From Paenibacillus alvei DSM 29 (GTDB lineage: Bacteria > Bacillota > Bacilli > Paenibacillales > Paenibacillaceae), in the NCBI RefSeq assembly GCF_000293805.1, contig NZ_AMBZ01000001.1, forward strand, positions 1,367,184 to 1,431,183: a stretch of 64,000 nt of DNA. Reading direction: 5' to 3'. Position numbers and translations under genes: made by a program. The notes below the pieces were generated by a model that did no database searches, was not told the origin of the DNA, and saw only the letters and a list, made by a program, of their open reading frames with translations. Positions 39,964-49,171 of this stretch are shown here, piece after piece (the first letter of the stretch is position 1; every line of letters starts with the position of its first letter).

Positions 39964-40599
39964 TTATGGCAGCGACGGCCCTGTGCCGAACAAGTTCGTA
40001 AGCTGGTACCACATCCAGCTTAGAGCTTCGTCGATTTGGTGAACCGATCCCGAAATATTTGCCGTAGATGCTTGATACAACTTACCGTCAATGACAGTAA
40101 CATCGCCCTTCACCTTGCCGTACACTTCCGCGACTCCGTTATGGATCGTTAAGTTACCTGATATTACTTTATCCGAAGGTACGATGACCTTATTGTTCTC
40201 TACGACAACCCCATTCAGGTCAGCGCCCTTGACCATAAGCTGCTTATCCGCATTCCACATACTTAGCGCGCTTGTCATCATGACCAACACAAAGACGGCT
40301 GCTACTGTAATGGCCGGGTGACGTTTGACCCACAGCATAAACGCACTTTGCTGCTTCGGCTTCGGAATAACGCTCATGACCCGTGCCGTCAAATCATCCG
40401 ATACAGGCTGCACACGGTGATTGAAGCTGTACAGCAGACGATCCATCTCTTCTAACTGACGAAATCGTTCGCGGCAATCCGGGCATGCAAGCATATGCTG
40501 TTTCAATTCGAGTGCATATTCCGGTGTCAAATCGTCATCTAGTAAATCATGCATTAATGAGACGGCTTGTTTGCAATCCATTTGAGCCAACCCTTTCAT
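39964..40599 (-). CDS. rsiW: Anti-sigma-W factor
   Basis: Membrane protein that holds sigma-W inactive until it is cleaved under envelope stress; 211 residues. The N-terminal zinc-type anti-sigma domain contains HMLACPDC (H-x3-C-x2-C). A membrane helix follows (about residues 105-127, AITVAAVFVLVMMTSALSMW), then a short extracellular domain. Start ATG 40599 has GGAG 5 nt upstream; ATG 40581 (MDCKQAV) fits the family N-terminus and is an alternative. It follows sigW with a 179-nt gap that holds a sigma-W promoter. Confidence 0.9.
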   Translation of the reverse strand: MKGLAQMDCKQAVSLMHDLLDDDLTPEYALELKQHMLACPDCRERFRQLEEMDRLLYSFNHRVQPVSDDLTARVMSVIPKPKQQSAFMLWVKRHPAITVAAVFVLVMMTSALSMWNADKQLMVKGADLNGVVVENNKVIVPSDKVISGNLTIHNGVAEVYGKVKGDVTVIDGKLYQASTANISGSVHQIDEALSWMWYQLTNLFGTGPSLP

Positions 40600-40730
40600 G
40601 GAGTCTCCAATCAGATACGGCAGCTCATCCTATAAAGAATGAACTTGTCTGTGACATATCGTCATGCGCCGATGAGTCCTTTCCAGCAATGTACACATTT
40701 TGGCCAAGGCTCATTCGGCTTGTTATACGA

Positions 40731-40756
40731 TACGACCTGAATGCAAAATAGTTTCA
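40731..40756 (-). promoter_or_regulatory. Sigma-W promoter in front of rsiW
   Basis: On the minus strand TGAAAC (40,756-40,751), 16 nt, then CGTA (40,734-40,731), an exact match to the sigma-W consensus. It lies in the gap after sigW, about 130 nt before rsiW, so the anti-sigma gene should be induced by sigma-W independently of sigW. Confidence 0.85.
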
Positions 40757-40778
40757 CTCTTTAGCCTGCTATTTTTTA

Positions 40779-41366
40779 TCAGATTTTACGTTCCAGCTTC
40801 TTGCGGAGAAATTCCCTTCCCCGGTGCACCCTTGTCTTGATTGTGGTTACGGGCATATCCAGCACATCGCTAATTTCCTGCAGCGACATATCCTTTAAAT
40901 AACGAAGCACCATCACGGTCTTATACTTGGCAGGGAGACTTTCTATTGCCTCATGAACCAATTTCTGCGTCTCACTTACCAGCAAGTACGTCTCCGGCGT
41001 GCGATCATCGCTAGGGATCATTGCATACCCATCGATACCCTCCTGATCATTCATCTCTGCATCAAGAGAATAATTTGGCTTCCGTTTGCGCAAGCGATCA
41101 ATGCACAGATTCGTTCCGATCCGATAAATCCAAGTTGAAAATTTCTGATTTTCATCGTATCGATCCAAGTTGCGATATACGCGCAGAAATGTATCTTGAA
41201 CAACATCTTCTGCTTCGTGCCGATTGCTCAGCATGCGATAGGCAAGATGGAATATTTTATCCTTATATAAATCGACAATCTCGGCAAACGCTCGCGTATC
41301 CCCTTTTCGAGCCAATCTCGCGAGCCGTTGTTCTAGCGTATCCAAGCGGTCTCCCTCCATCCTCAC
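40779..41366 (-). CDS. sigW: ECF RNA polymerase sigma factor SigW
   Basis: Extracytoplasmic-function sigma factor for envelope and antibiotic stress, 195 residues. Region 2 (FHLAYRMLSNRHEAEDVVQDTF, KFSTWIYRIGTNLCID) and region 4 (MSLQEISDVLDMPVTTIKTRVHRG) are both intact. Identity as SigW rather than another ECF factor rests on the neighbours rsiW, cdaA, cdaR, glmM and glmS, the order seen in Bacillus. ATG 41360 (MEGDRL) is an alternative start. I see no TGAAAC/CGTA pair in front of sigW itself. Confidence 0.93.
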   Translation of the reverse strand: MRMEGDRLDTLEQRLARLARKGDTRAFAEIVDLYKDKIFHLAYRMLSNRHEAEDVVQDTFLRVYRNLDRYDENQKFSTWIYRIGTNLCIDRLRKRKPNYSLDAEMNDQEGIDGYAMIPSDDRTPETYLLVSETQKLVHEAIESLPAKYKTVMVLRYLKDMSLQEISDVLDMPVTTIKTRVHRGREFLRKKLERKI

Positions 41367-41616
41367 TGCTCGTTATGCCGATGTCTTTCTCCATCATTGG
41401 GCTCAATGACAATGCCGGACATCGTAAGCAGGAATGCGAACCTTGGGAGCAACGTAACTCACTGTGCTCACGAACATCACCAATATTTTAGCAATGCTCA
41501 ATGGCTCATCCGGGAAGTTCTGTTCCCTGCTTGCCGCTGCCCTAGGGTATGGGTGTGTCGTGAAGGAGCAATGCTGCTCTTTCTCGCCAGCGCACCCTTT
41601 CCGATGCTTAAACACA

Positions 41617-41650
41617 GGAAAAGTCGAGCCTTGATCGCTCAAGACTCGAC
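41617..41650 (-). terminator. Terminator of ppc
   Basis: GTCGAG-CTTGA pairs with TCAAG-CTCGAC around GCGA, followed by TTTTCC in the ppc transcript. Confidence 0.88.
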
Positions 41651-41717
41651 TGCATCGTCGCTACTTCGTGCTGTTTACGTATCGACGTAGCCTGCGGAAT
41701 CGATCATTCCGACATTA

Positions 41718-44507
41718 TCAACCTGTATTCCGAAGTCCAGCTGCAATACCGTTAATGGTGAGCAATACTTCACGCAGCAATACCGTGTCATCCTCACCGT
41801 TCTCGCGAAGCGCACGCAGCTCTTCCAACAGTTCAACCTGCATATAGCTTAGCGGATCCACATATGGATTGCGCAAGCGAATCGATTCCTGGATGACAGG
41901 AACATTGTCGAGAATATCCTCTTGTCCGGTAATTTGCAGTATTAATGAAGAGGTTAATTTGAATTCTTCCTCTATTTGAGTAAAAATACGCTCGCGAATC
42001 GTCTCGTCCTTAATCATGCCCGCATATTCCTTGGCAATGACAAGATCCGCTTTCGCAAGTGCCATCTGCAAGCTGTCGATCATAGATTGGAAGAAAGAAT
42101 AATGTTGATACATATGGCGCATCGTTTCCATATTCTCTTCCTTGCCTTGATAGAAGCTTTGCAGTCCTGTTCCAGCTGCGTACCATGCAGGGAGCAGGTA
42201 TCGGCTCTGTGTCCATGCGAATACCCACGGAATCGCACGCAAATCCTCAAAGCGGTCGCTATTTTTCCGCTTGGAAGGACGTGAACCGATGTTCAGCTCT
42301 CCAATTTCCGGAAGTGGTGTGGACTCCTTAAAGAATGTCATGAAATCCGGATCACGGAAGATCAAGTCCTGATACTTCTTCAAAGAAGCTTGGGAGATGC
42401 TCTCCATCAGATCCTTCCACTTGGATTCATACAGATCCGTATGCGGAGTACGAGCCAGCATTGCCGCTTGAATGAGCGCAGAAGTAGCCTGCTCCAAACT
42501 TCGATATGCAATGCCTTGTACAGAGTAACGGGAAGACAGCACTTCACCCTGCTCCGTAATCTTGATTCCGCCACCAATCGTATGAGGAGGCTGAGCCAAA
42601 ATACTGCGGTTCAATGGCATACCGCCACGACCGAGTGCACCGCCGCGTCCATGGAAGAACTTCAATTTTACATCGTAATTCTTCGCAGTCGCAGTCAGTT
42701 CCTTCAGAGCCATGCGAAGTTCCCAGTTCGCCGTAAATGCCCCGCCATCCTTGTTGCTGTCTGAGTAACCAAGCATGATCTCCTGCAAATCATTCATCGC
42801 CTCAACAGCACTGCGGTAAATCGGCAAATCGAACAGCGTCTTCATGATCGCTGGTGCAGCATGAAGGTCATCAACCGTTTCAAAGAGCGGAACAGCCTGC
42901 AAGGTGCATTGAACCTTGCCCTTCTCTTTGCGGAACAAACCGACTTCCTTCGCAAGCAGCATTACCTCAAGAACGTCGCTTGCTGCCTCAGCCATACTGA
43001 TCAGATAGCTGGTAATACATTTTTCACCGAATTCCTTCTGTGCATCATAGACGATACGATACACATTCAGTACTTCAGTTGTGGACTCACTGTATTGAAT
43101 ATATTCCGATATCAATGGACGCGGGTCATTCAACAATTGATTAAGAAGCTCAATCTTCTCTTCTTCACTCAAACTGCTGTAGTTGTCCACGATATTCATA
43201 TTAGCCAAAATTTCCGTCATCGCATTTTCATGCTCTTTGCTATGCTGACGAATATCGAGTGTCGCCATGTGGAAGCCGAACAGTTCTACTTGACGAATCA
43301 GTTTCTTCACATACGTGTCTGATACATAATCCGCGAAATGGTGTCGCAAGCTCCGGTCGATTATTTTCAGATCTTCCAAGAACTCAAGCGGCGTATTATA
43401 ACGCTGCATTGTCCCCTTCGTCGACTCATCCAGTATATTATTCAACTTCTCGAACATGTAGATCAGCTTAATACGGTACGGTTCCTTCTCGTTGTTCCAG
43501 AACCCCGCATGCGTCAATGTTACATTGCGGCTGTCCTCAGCAATAGAGGAGAGCAATTCTTCGGACACCGATACAATTGATGTGCTGAAGCTTAGCGTAC
43601 GGAACAGCGATTTCAAGCGTTCTTCGTATTTGCGAATTGCAAGTGTACGCTGCATTTTCAGCGTTTCCCATGTTACATCATGGGTAACAGAAGGGTTGCC
43701 GTCACGGTCGCCACCAATCCAGGAGCCAAAGCGAAGGTAAGTTGGCACATGCCATCCCCCTGATGGATAATACTTATCCAGGCAGCGCTCCAATTCATGA
43801 TATACATCAGGCAATACATCGAACAGCGTTTCATTGAAATAGAACAAACCATTTCGCACTTCATCGAGTACAGTAGGCTTGCGATCACGCAGCTCGTCCG
43901 TTTGCCAGAGTGTAATGACTTCGTTCAACAGCTTATCTCGCAATTGTTCGCGCTCACGATGAGTCAACGTTGGATTGTCCAACATCGTAACATCATCTGC
44001 AATACGCTTGTGAATATCGAGAATGGCCCGACGCATCGCCTCAGTCGGGTGCGCCGTTATGACAAGTTCCAAAGAAATGCTTTCAATTATTTCTTGCAAT
44101 TGTTCTTCGGACACTTTGCGCTCCTTCAACTCCATGATCACACTTTCAATGGATCCTGGTTGAATGCTTTCGCCGGCAGAGCGTTCATAATCGCGTTTAC
44201 GACGGATCCGATGATTCTGTTCTGCAATATTCACTAACTGGAAGTAGATAGCGAATGCACGAATCACTTGATGTCGGATTTCGGGGTTCAACGTATTGAT
44301 GAGTTGCTTAAACTCCTCATACAACTCGGGTAAAAATACGGCACGCAATGATTTACTGAGTTCGCGGATCTTCTCCACGATATTAAGCAATTCATTACCA
44401 CCTTGATGGACGAGCACTTCGCCGAGTATATTACCCAGAAAACGAACGTCCCGCCGCAACATATTGTTAGAATTCACCTTGTTTGCGGTTAACGTTAGAT
44501 CAGTCAT
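41718..44507 (-). CDS. ppc: Phosphoenolpyruvate carboxylase
   Basis: Carboxylates phosphoenolpyruvate to oxaloacetate to refill the TCA cycle; 929 residues, normal length. Signatures: the catalytic His in VITAHPTEAMRR, the substrate loop FHGRGGALGRGGMP, GYSDSNKDGGAFTANW, and the C-terminus LRNTG typical of the family. ATG is preceded by AGGGGGAG at 5 nt. Monocistronic, judging by its own terminator and the large gap to the tRNA genes. Confidence 0.98.
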   Translation of the reverse strand: MTDLTLTANKVNSNNMLRRDVRFLGNILGEVLVHQGGNELLNIVEKIRELSKSLRAVFLPELYEEFKQLINTLNPEIRHQVIRAFAIYFQLVNIAEQNHRIRRKRDYERSAGESIQPGSIESVIMELKERKVSEEQLQEIIESISLELVITAHPTEAMRRAILDIHKRIADDVTMLDNPTLTHREREQLRDKLLNEVITLWQTDELRDRKPTVLDEVRNGLFYFNETLFDVLPDVYHELERCLDKYYPSGGWHVPTYLRFGSWIGGDRDGNPSVTHDVTWETLKMQRTLAIRKYEERLKSLFRTLSFSTSIVSVSEELLSSIAEDSRNVTLTHAGFWNNEKEPYRIKLIYMFEKLNNILDESTKGTMQRYNTPLEFLEDLKIIDRSLRHHFADYVSDTYVKKLIRQVELFGFHMATLDIRQHSKEHENAMTEILANMNIVDNYSSLSEEEKIELLNQLLNDPRPLISEYIQYSESTTEVLNVYRIVYDAQKEFGEKCITSYLISMAEAASDVLEVMLLAKEVGLFRKEKGKVQCTLQAVPLFETVDDLHAAPAIMKTLFDLPIYRSAVEAMNDLQEIMLGYSDSNKDGGAFTANWELRMALKELTATAKNYDVKLKFFHGRGGALGRGGMPLNRSILAQPPHTIGGGIKITEQGEVLSSRYSVQGIAYRSLEQATSALIQAAMLARTPHTDLYESKWKDLMESISQASLKKYQDLIFRDPDFMTFFKESTPLPEIGELNIGSRPSKRKNSDRFEDLRAIPWVFAWTQSRYLLPAWYAAGTGLQSFYQGKEENMETMRHMYQHYSFFQSMIDSLQMALAKADLVIAKEYAGMIKDETIRERIFTQIEEEFKLTSSLILQITGQEDILDNVPVIQESIRLRNPYVDPLSYMQVELLEELRALRENGEDDTVLLREVLLTINGIAAGLRNTG

Positions 44508-45082
44508 TCGTCTCCCCCTATCTCTGCAATTCAGTTCATTCTGATAAAGACTTTCTTAACATCATACTACAAATTGAGACGAAAATCTTTACTTTTCATT
44601 GAAAAAATCGCACGTTTGAATTGTATCCCCTTACATTGGTTCGGGTTTACAATTTGTTGTTTTCGGATATCGTCCCCCTCTCTCCTCGTCTTACAATTTG
44701 GTTTATGTATAGCAATAATCCTACTCATTATATTTCGTGTACCGCCCACAATTGATACATGATCGTCAGCTGAGCAAAGCATTACCGAATTTCATCAAAA
44801 TAAAAAACGCCTCTCGGCGTTGATTTCATGATGAGTAATGATGGAAATACTCCGGTCGCTATCGCGCCTCCCCATTGTCGGCACCTCACGCTATCTCCCG
44901 GACGCGCGACCTGAACCGGTATTTCAAGAAGTAGCAGCGCGGCATTCAACATGTCTGATCTGAAAAAATGGAGCCTCTCAGATCCATTCGGTTATTGTTC
45001 ATGTTGACGCTCGTACAACTTGAGTATTTCCTCGAAGTCTTACGGACGGTCGAACCCTGGGCTTCTCATCCCATCTATACAT
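44508..45082. other. ppc upstream region and decayed sequence
   Basis: The first 200 nt (44,508-44,710) should hold the ppc promoter. From about 45,070 down to 44,830 the minus strand reads as protein-like sequence with at least two stops (for example DFEEILKLYERQHEQ, then LLLLEIPVQVARPGDSV). It may be a decayed gene, but I do not recognise it. Confidence 0.35.
44801..44823 (-). terminator. Terminator-like hairpin
   Basis: AACGCC-GAGA-GGCGTT followed by TTTTATTTT on the minus strand, about 280 nt beyond the tRNA cluster terminator and nearly the same hairpin type. It may be the stop of the decayed sequence just upstream of it. Confidence 0.7.
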
Positions 45083-45109
45083 ACAAAAAAAAACGCCCTT
45101 CGGCGTTAC
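45083..45109 (-). terminator. Terminator of the four-tRNA cluster
   Basis: AACGCC-GAAG-GGCGTT followed by nine T on the minus strand, just after the last tRNA gene. Confidence 0.9.
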
Positions 45110-45117
45110 TTTTTAAA

Positions 45118-45191
45118 TGGAGCGGGTGATGGGAATCGAACCCACGCTACCAGCTTGGAAGGCTGGAGTTCTACCATTGAACTACACCCGC
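45118..45191 (-). tRNA. tRNA-Gly (anticodon TCC)
   Basis: Minus-strand cloverleaf of 74 nt with CCA encoded. Acceptor GCGGGTG/CACCCGC, anticodon loop CTTCCAA, T-arm GGTTCGATTCC. Confidence 0.95.
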
Positions 45192-45200
45192 ATATTTAGA

Positions 45201-45277
45201 TGGTCGGGACGACACGATTTGAACATGCGACCCCCTGGTCCCAAACCAGGTGCTCTACCAAGCTGAGCTACGTCCCG
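45201..45277 (-). tRNA. tRNA-Pro (anticodon TGG)
   Basis: 77 nt with encoded CCA. Acceptor CGGGACG/CGTCCCG, anticodon loop TTTGGGA, T-loop TTCAAAT. Confidence 0.95.
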
Positions 45278-45292
45278 ATACTGTATTTAAAA

Positions 45293-45369
45293 TGGCGCGC
45301 CCTGAGAGATTCGAACTCCCGACCTTTTGATTCGTAGTCAAACGCTCTATCCAGCTGAGCTAAGGGCGC
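45293..45369 (-). tRNA. tRNA-Arg (anticodon ACG)
   Basis: 77 nt with encoded CCA. Acceptor GCGCCCT/AGGGCGC, anticodon loop CTACGAA, T-loop TTCGAAT. Confidence 0.95.
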
Positions 45370-45377
45370 ATATATAA

Positions 45378-45452
45378 TGGAGCGGACAACGAGATTCGAA
45401 CTCGCGACCCTCGCCTTGGCAAGGCGATACTCTACCACTGAGCTATGTCCGC
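45378..45452 (-). tRNA. tRNA-Gly (anticodon GCC)
   Basis: 75 nt with encoded CCA. Acceptor GCGGACA/TGTCCGC, anticodon loop TTGCCAA. It is the promoter-proximal gene of the four-tRNA cluster. Confidence 0.95.
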
Positions 45453-45584
45453 AAATTGTGGTGTAAAACGAAATGTCAGAAGCGACAAGTAATAATATAT
45501 CATAAGGTATTTAGTTATGCAACCCCTATTTCAAAAAAATTATAAAAACCTTAAAAAACACTGTTTCTAAGCCTTGGGGTGGGG

Positions 45585-45648
45585 TCTTTGGCGGAATTAT
45601 TAATGAAAATTGGGAAGTATTCATTAATTCTAAAGACGGCCATTGCTT
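45585..45648 (+). pseudogene. Remnant copy of a secreted-protein gene end
   Basis: About 62 nt nearly identical to 49,506-49,567, the 3' part of the broken secreted-protein gene in the island. It reads GGIINENWEVFINSKDGH against GGIINEKWEVSINSKDGH. There is no start or upstream part, so it is a displaced fragment outside the island border. Confidence 0.7.
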
Positions 45649-45754
45649 TTCTCCATCGAGTAGCGGCCTCACGCGTTTGCTCTGTATGTCGTGGGCGTCG
45701 TCCATAATCTTGTCGGTACTGTATGATTGTTTCCTTATGTTCAGGTAGCATCAT
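45640..45754 (-). pseudogene. YolD-like protein remnant
   Basis: The frame from 45754 begins MMLPEHKETIIQYRQ, the conserved core of YolD-like proteins, which accompany Y-family polymerases. It lacks the usual N-terminal part (about 20-30 residues before MMLPEH) and its 3' half runs into the displaced fragment at 45,585-45,648. It directly follows the uvrX remnant, the normal uvrX-yolD arrangement. Best read as a broken gene. Confidence 0.6.
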
Positions 45755-45792
45755 TCGGCTGGCTTACCCAAATCCCCTTCCCCTGTAGTTTC

Positions 45793-46011
45793 TTACTCAT
45801 TTGCAATGGCCTTCAATCTTCGCTGCTCTGTCTCTTGTCTGTCCGGGTCAGTAAATGTGCTTGCTCGAATGATTGATGCTTCTCCGAATTTGTCATTGAT
45901 ACTATCCATTACACTTTCGATTTTCCTCTTGTTCTCCCTATCCTCATCGAACAAAGATAATTGATAAACCGAAGCGTCCGTAAAATTCATCCAAACTTCT
46001 TCATAGTAAAC
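45793..46011 (-). pseudogene. Y-family DNA polymerase (UvrX-like), C-terminal remnant
   Basis: The last 70 or so residues of an ImpB/UvrX-type lesion-bypass polymerase, recognised by VYQLSLFDED, followed by SVMDSINDKFGEASIIRAST. All catalytic parts are missing. Upstream of about 46,011 the similarity stops, close to the start of the divergent plus-strand gene at 46,058, which marks a recombination junction. Confidence 0.7.
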
Positions 46012-46057
46012 AGGCTGCACATCCATACTAAGAAAAAGGCAAGGAGCTGTCGACAAA

Positions 46058-47719
46058 ATGAGTATATTTACGGAAGTTGCCCAAGAAAATCAATCACAGG
46101 AAGGAACCGAAATTCAAAAGGTTGCGGATGTGATCATCGAGCAACTGCAATTGTGGGGCGTCAAGCGGATTTACGGGGTGATCGGGGACGCCATTTTTGG
46201 CTTAATGGAGGGTCTCTCTCGCCAGAATGATTTGGAATGGATTGGCGTAAAACATGAGTCTGTCGCTGCCATGATGGCGTCTGCCGAAGCCAAATTAACC
46301 GGTCGAATCGGAGTTTGCGCCGCGCAAATGGGACCAGGCTTGACCAATTTAATGACTGGCCTAGGAGACGCATACTTAGATCGCGTTCCCGTATTGGCCC
46401 TATCAGGTCAAGCGCCTACCCGCAAGATCGGAACGACGTATAAGCAGTATATCGATCAGCAGGGACTAGTTCAGGCGATTACCGGGTTCAGCCGGATTGT
46501 CATTCATCCCAATGCAGTCATTGATGCCTTAGCACAGGCCATGTTTACCGCAGTGGAACAGGCACTTCCCGTTCATCTTTCCATACCTTCCAATCTATGG
46601 GCACTTCCCTGCGGGGCAAAACCGCGCGAACCGATTCGAATCGCAAATCTACTAGCTGGACAGAGCCAAATCCGACAAGCGGCGAATCTTATGCTTAAGG
46701 CGAAACGCCCTGTAATCCTTGTTGGCAATCGAGCAAATCTTGCCTGTAATGCGATCCGAAAATTGGCTGATCGCTGGGGATGCGGAATTGTCATGAGTTA
46801 TGGAGCAAAGGGAATTATAGCGGATTCTCACCCTTACCTGCTCGGCGGTTTGGGCGAAGGAGGAAATCCTTTTGCAAGCGACTTATGCAAACAATCGGAT
46901 GTCGTCCTTGCCATCGGTACTTCCTGGTGGCCGGAATATCATGTCCCTGAACATGCGCAAGTGATCCATATCGAAGAACGGATATCAGCTATCGGAAAGG
47001 TCATTCCATCACAAGTCGGGATCATCGGCAATATCGGAGAGATACTTCAAGCACTTACAGAAGGCATGGCAGACTATCGTCCAAATCCCGATTGGCTGCA
47101 ACTCGTGAACCAATGTAAACAAGCCTGGAATGAACAAAATAAACTCGAACGTGCCATCTCATCGTCACCCCTTCATCCCGCACTGATCGTCAGCATTGTT
47201 GAACAAAACATTGATAAGGACGCCATTATTGCGCTGGATGAAGGTGATGTCACCTTATGGTTTCTAAGAAACTTCAGGGGAACAGCCCATCAATTGGTGT
47301 TGTCGGAGCGTTGGAGAACGATGGGGTTTGGATTGCCGGCCGCAATGGCAGCAAAATGTTCATTCCCGAACAGGCAAGTCGTTTGTGTTACGGGGGACGG
47401 CGGATTAGGAATGGTACAGGCCGATTTGATTACAGCCGCACGTTACAGACTTCCCATAACGGTCATCATTTTCAATAATGGAACCCTGCAAATGGAACAC
47501 GACAAAATGATGATGAAACATCTCCGTCCATTTGGGACGGACATCTCAAACCCGAATTTCGTCCAAATTGCGGAAGCATCTGGATGGGTGGCCAAACGAG
47601 CAGAAACAAATGATGAGCTTCGCATCGCCTTAGATGAAGCGAAATCAACCTCCAAACCTTACCTGATCGATGTCCAGACAGCAAAAATAACGCATCCAGA
47701 TTTTCAAATTCAAAAATAA
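46058..47719 (+). CDS. Thiamine-diphosphate-dependent enzyme, pyruvate oxidase-like
   Basis: Cytoplasmic enzyme of 553 residues, acetolactate synthase/pyruvate oxidase superfamily. The N-terminal domain has the catalytic Glu in KHESVAAMMASAEAKLTG. The central domain is Rossmann-like. The C-terminal domain has the thiamine-diphosphate/Mg motif GDGGLGMVQADLITAARYR..IIFNNGTL. It ends with IDVQTAKITHP. Closest in memory to stress-induced pyruvate oxidases such as Bacillus YdaP, but substrate and FAD use cannot be read from the sequence. AAGGAG lies 10 nt before ATG. A short-chain dehydrogenase gene follows 14 nt downstream, so the two form an operon. Confidence 0.88.
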   Translation: MSIFTEVAQENQSQEGTEIQKVADVIIEQLQLWGVKRIYGVIGDAIFGLMEGLSRQNDLEWIGVKHESVAAMMASAEAKLTGRIGVCAAQMGPGLTNLMTGLGDAYLDRVPVLALSGQAPTRKIGTTYKQYIDQQGLVQAITGFSRIVIHPNAVIDALAQAMFTAVEQALPVHLSIPSNLWALPCGAKPREPIRIANLLAGQSQIRQAANLMLKAKRPVILVGNRANLACNAIRKLADRWGCGIVMSYGAKGIIADSHPYLLGGLGEGGNPFASDLCKQSDVVLAIGTSWWPEYHVPEHAQVIHIEERISAIGKVIPSQVGIIGNIGEILQALTEGMADYRPNPDWLQLVNQCKQAWNEQNKLERAISSSPLHPALIVSIVEQNIDKDAIIALDEGDVTLWFLRNFRGTAHQLVLSERWRTMGFGLPAAMAAKCSFPNRQVVCVTGDGGLGMVQADLITAARYRLPITVIIFNNGTLQMEHDKMMMKHLRPFGTDISNPNFVQIAEASGWVAKRAETNDELRIALDEAKSTSKPYLIDVQTAKITHPDFQIQK

Positions 47720-47733
47720 AGGAGCATGTTTTT

Positions 47734-48611
47734 ATGACAACGGCAGCCGAAAAACATCCTGCATCCGTATCCATGCCTAAACCTCCTTATCCACTTCAGC
47801 ACCAAGATAAGCAGCCTGGTATTGAGTCTGTGATGAACCCGCGTCCTATTTATGACGACCCGAACTACAAACCGGGTGGCAAACTGAAGAATAAAGTGGC
47901 CATCATTACCGGAGGAGACAGCGGCCAAGGACGAGCCATAGCCGTGGCCTTCGCCAAAGAAGGCGCAGATGTCGTCATTGTCTATCTGAACGAACATTCA
48001 GATGCTGAAGAAACCAAACAGGTTGTCGAGCAAAAAGGACGCAAATGTCTGTGTATTGCCGGGGATCTTGGCCAAGAAGCTTTTTGCAAACAAATCGTGG
48101 AACAAACCGTTACACAATTCGGCAGGCTGGATATTCTCGTGAATAACGCGGCTGAGCAGCATATTCAGGACAATTTCGAAAGCATAACATCCGAACAGAT
48201 GGAAAGAACGTTTCGAACCAACTTTTTCTCGGTATTTTATTTAACGAAGGCCGCTCTTCCCAACATGAAAAAGGGCAGCAGCATTATCAATGCCGCCTCT
48301 CTTACTGCCTATGAGGGGAATGAACAGCTCATCGATTATTCAGCCACCAAGGGCGCCATCGTTGCTTTTACCCGGTCGCTCTCGAAATCGTTGCACAGCA
48401 GAGGCATTCGAGTGGAAGCATATGGACGCCTCTTATTCCCGCATCTTTTCCTGCCGCTCAAGTCGCGAAGTGGGGAGAGAAAAATCCGATGGGACGTGCA
48501 GGGCAACCTTGCGAGATCGCACCCGCGTATGTATTTCTGGCATCGGAAGACTCATCGTATATTTCCGGACAATTCATCCATGCCACAGGTGGCGTTATTG
48601 TGAACAGCTGA
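47734..48611 (+). pseudogene. Short-chain dehydrogenase, YdaD-like, frameshifted
   Basis: NAD(P)-dependent oxidoreductase of the SDR superfamily. The first 230 residues are intact: PLQHQDKQPGIESVMNPRP, the nucleotide motif TGGDSGQGRA, NNAAEQH, and the active site YSATKGA. At about 48,420 the expected VAPGPI is missing and the frame shifts. The true end continues in another frame as WTPLIPASFPAAQVAKWGEKN to HATGGVIVNS with stop at 48,609-48,611. Relative to the family about 16 nt are deleted. The frame as it stands ends at 48,603 with an unrelated 45-residue tail. Probably inactive, since the deletion removes a substrate-side loop. GGAG lies before the ATG; cotranscribed with the preceding gene. 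Confidence 0.85.
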
Positions 48612-48725
48612 GAAGTTCCAGCTTCGTGCAACAAGGGACTATCATTTCTACAAGCGACGGTCAAACAACTAAATTTGGGACAGCAAAGTAAATGAAAAGA
48701 GCCATGGGATTCTTTAAACTGCACT

Positions 48726-49072
48726 ATGCTCCTTACTCCCTATAGACAGCAAAAACCCTTGTCCGACAAGGGTTTAATGATATGGTGCGCGTAGAGGGAA
48801 TTGAACCCCCACGCCAAAGGCACTAGATCCTAAGAGTCTAGGGGATGCGTTTTACTCGTTTCGCCTAATTCTTGATACATAAGGGTTTGCCGGTTATCCA
48901 CAGGGTTTTATTCTCCTCTGATTTACCCTGTTTGTTAATAAGTCCGTTAACAAATCCGTTACCATGGTTAGCAACTCATTACATCAGTTTAAATCATGTT
49001 TCTTCCTATTATAATGTATTTTCAAAATTGTACCTAATTAATGCCAACAAGTAAAACCTCGAATAGTTCGAT
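48726..49072. repeat. Island border repeat 1 with truncated tRNA-Leu
   Basis: Leftmost of three direct repeats. It contains the hairpin AACCCTTGTCCGACAAGGGTT and then a near copy of the 3' 57 nt of the tRNA-Leu gene of 63,094-63,177 (core 48,783-48,841), after which tRNA similarity ends. To its right about 230 nt match the sequence right of repeat 2, so this is one island end. The whole stretch 48,612-49,171 has no gene. Confidence 0.85.
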
Positions 49073-49171
49073 TCTTTGTCACAGATAGGACTCTTCTACA
49101 ACACAATTCAATGGTTATATATGGTATATTGGGAATGTATACCATTACCTTACATTTCCAAGGAGGTTACT

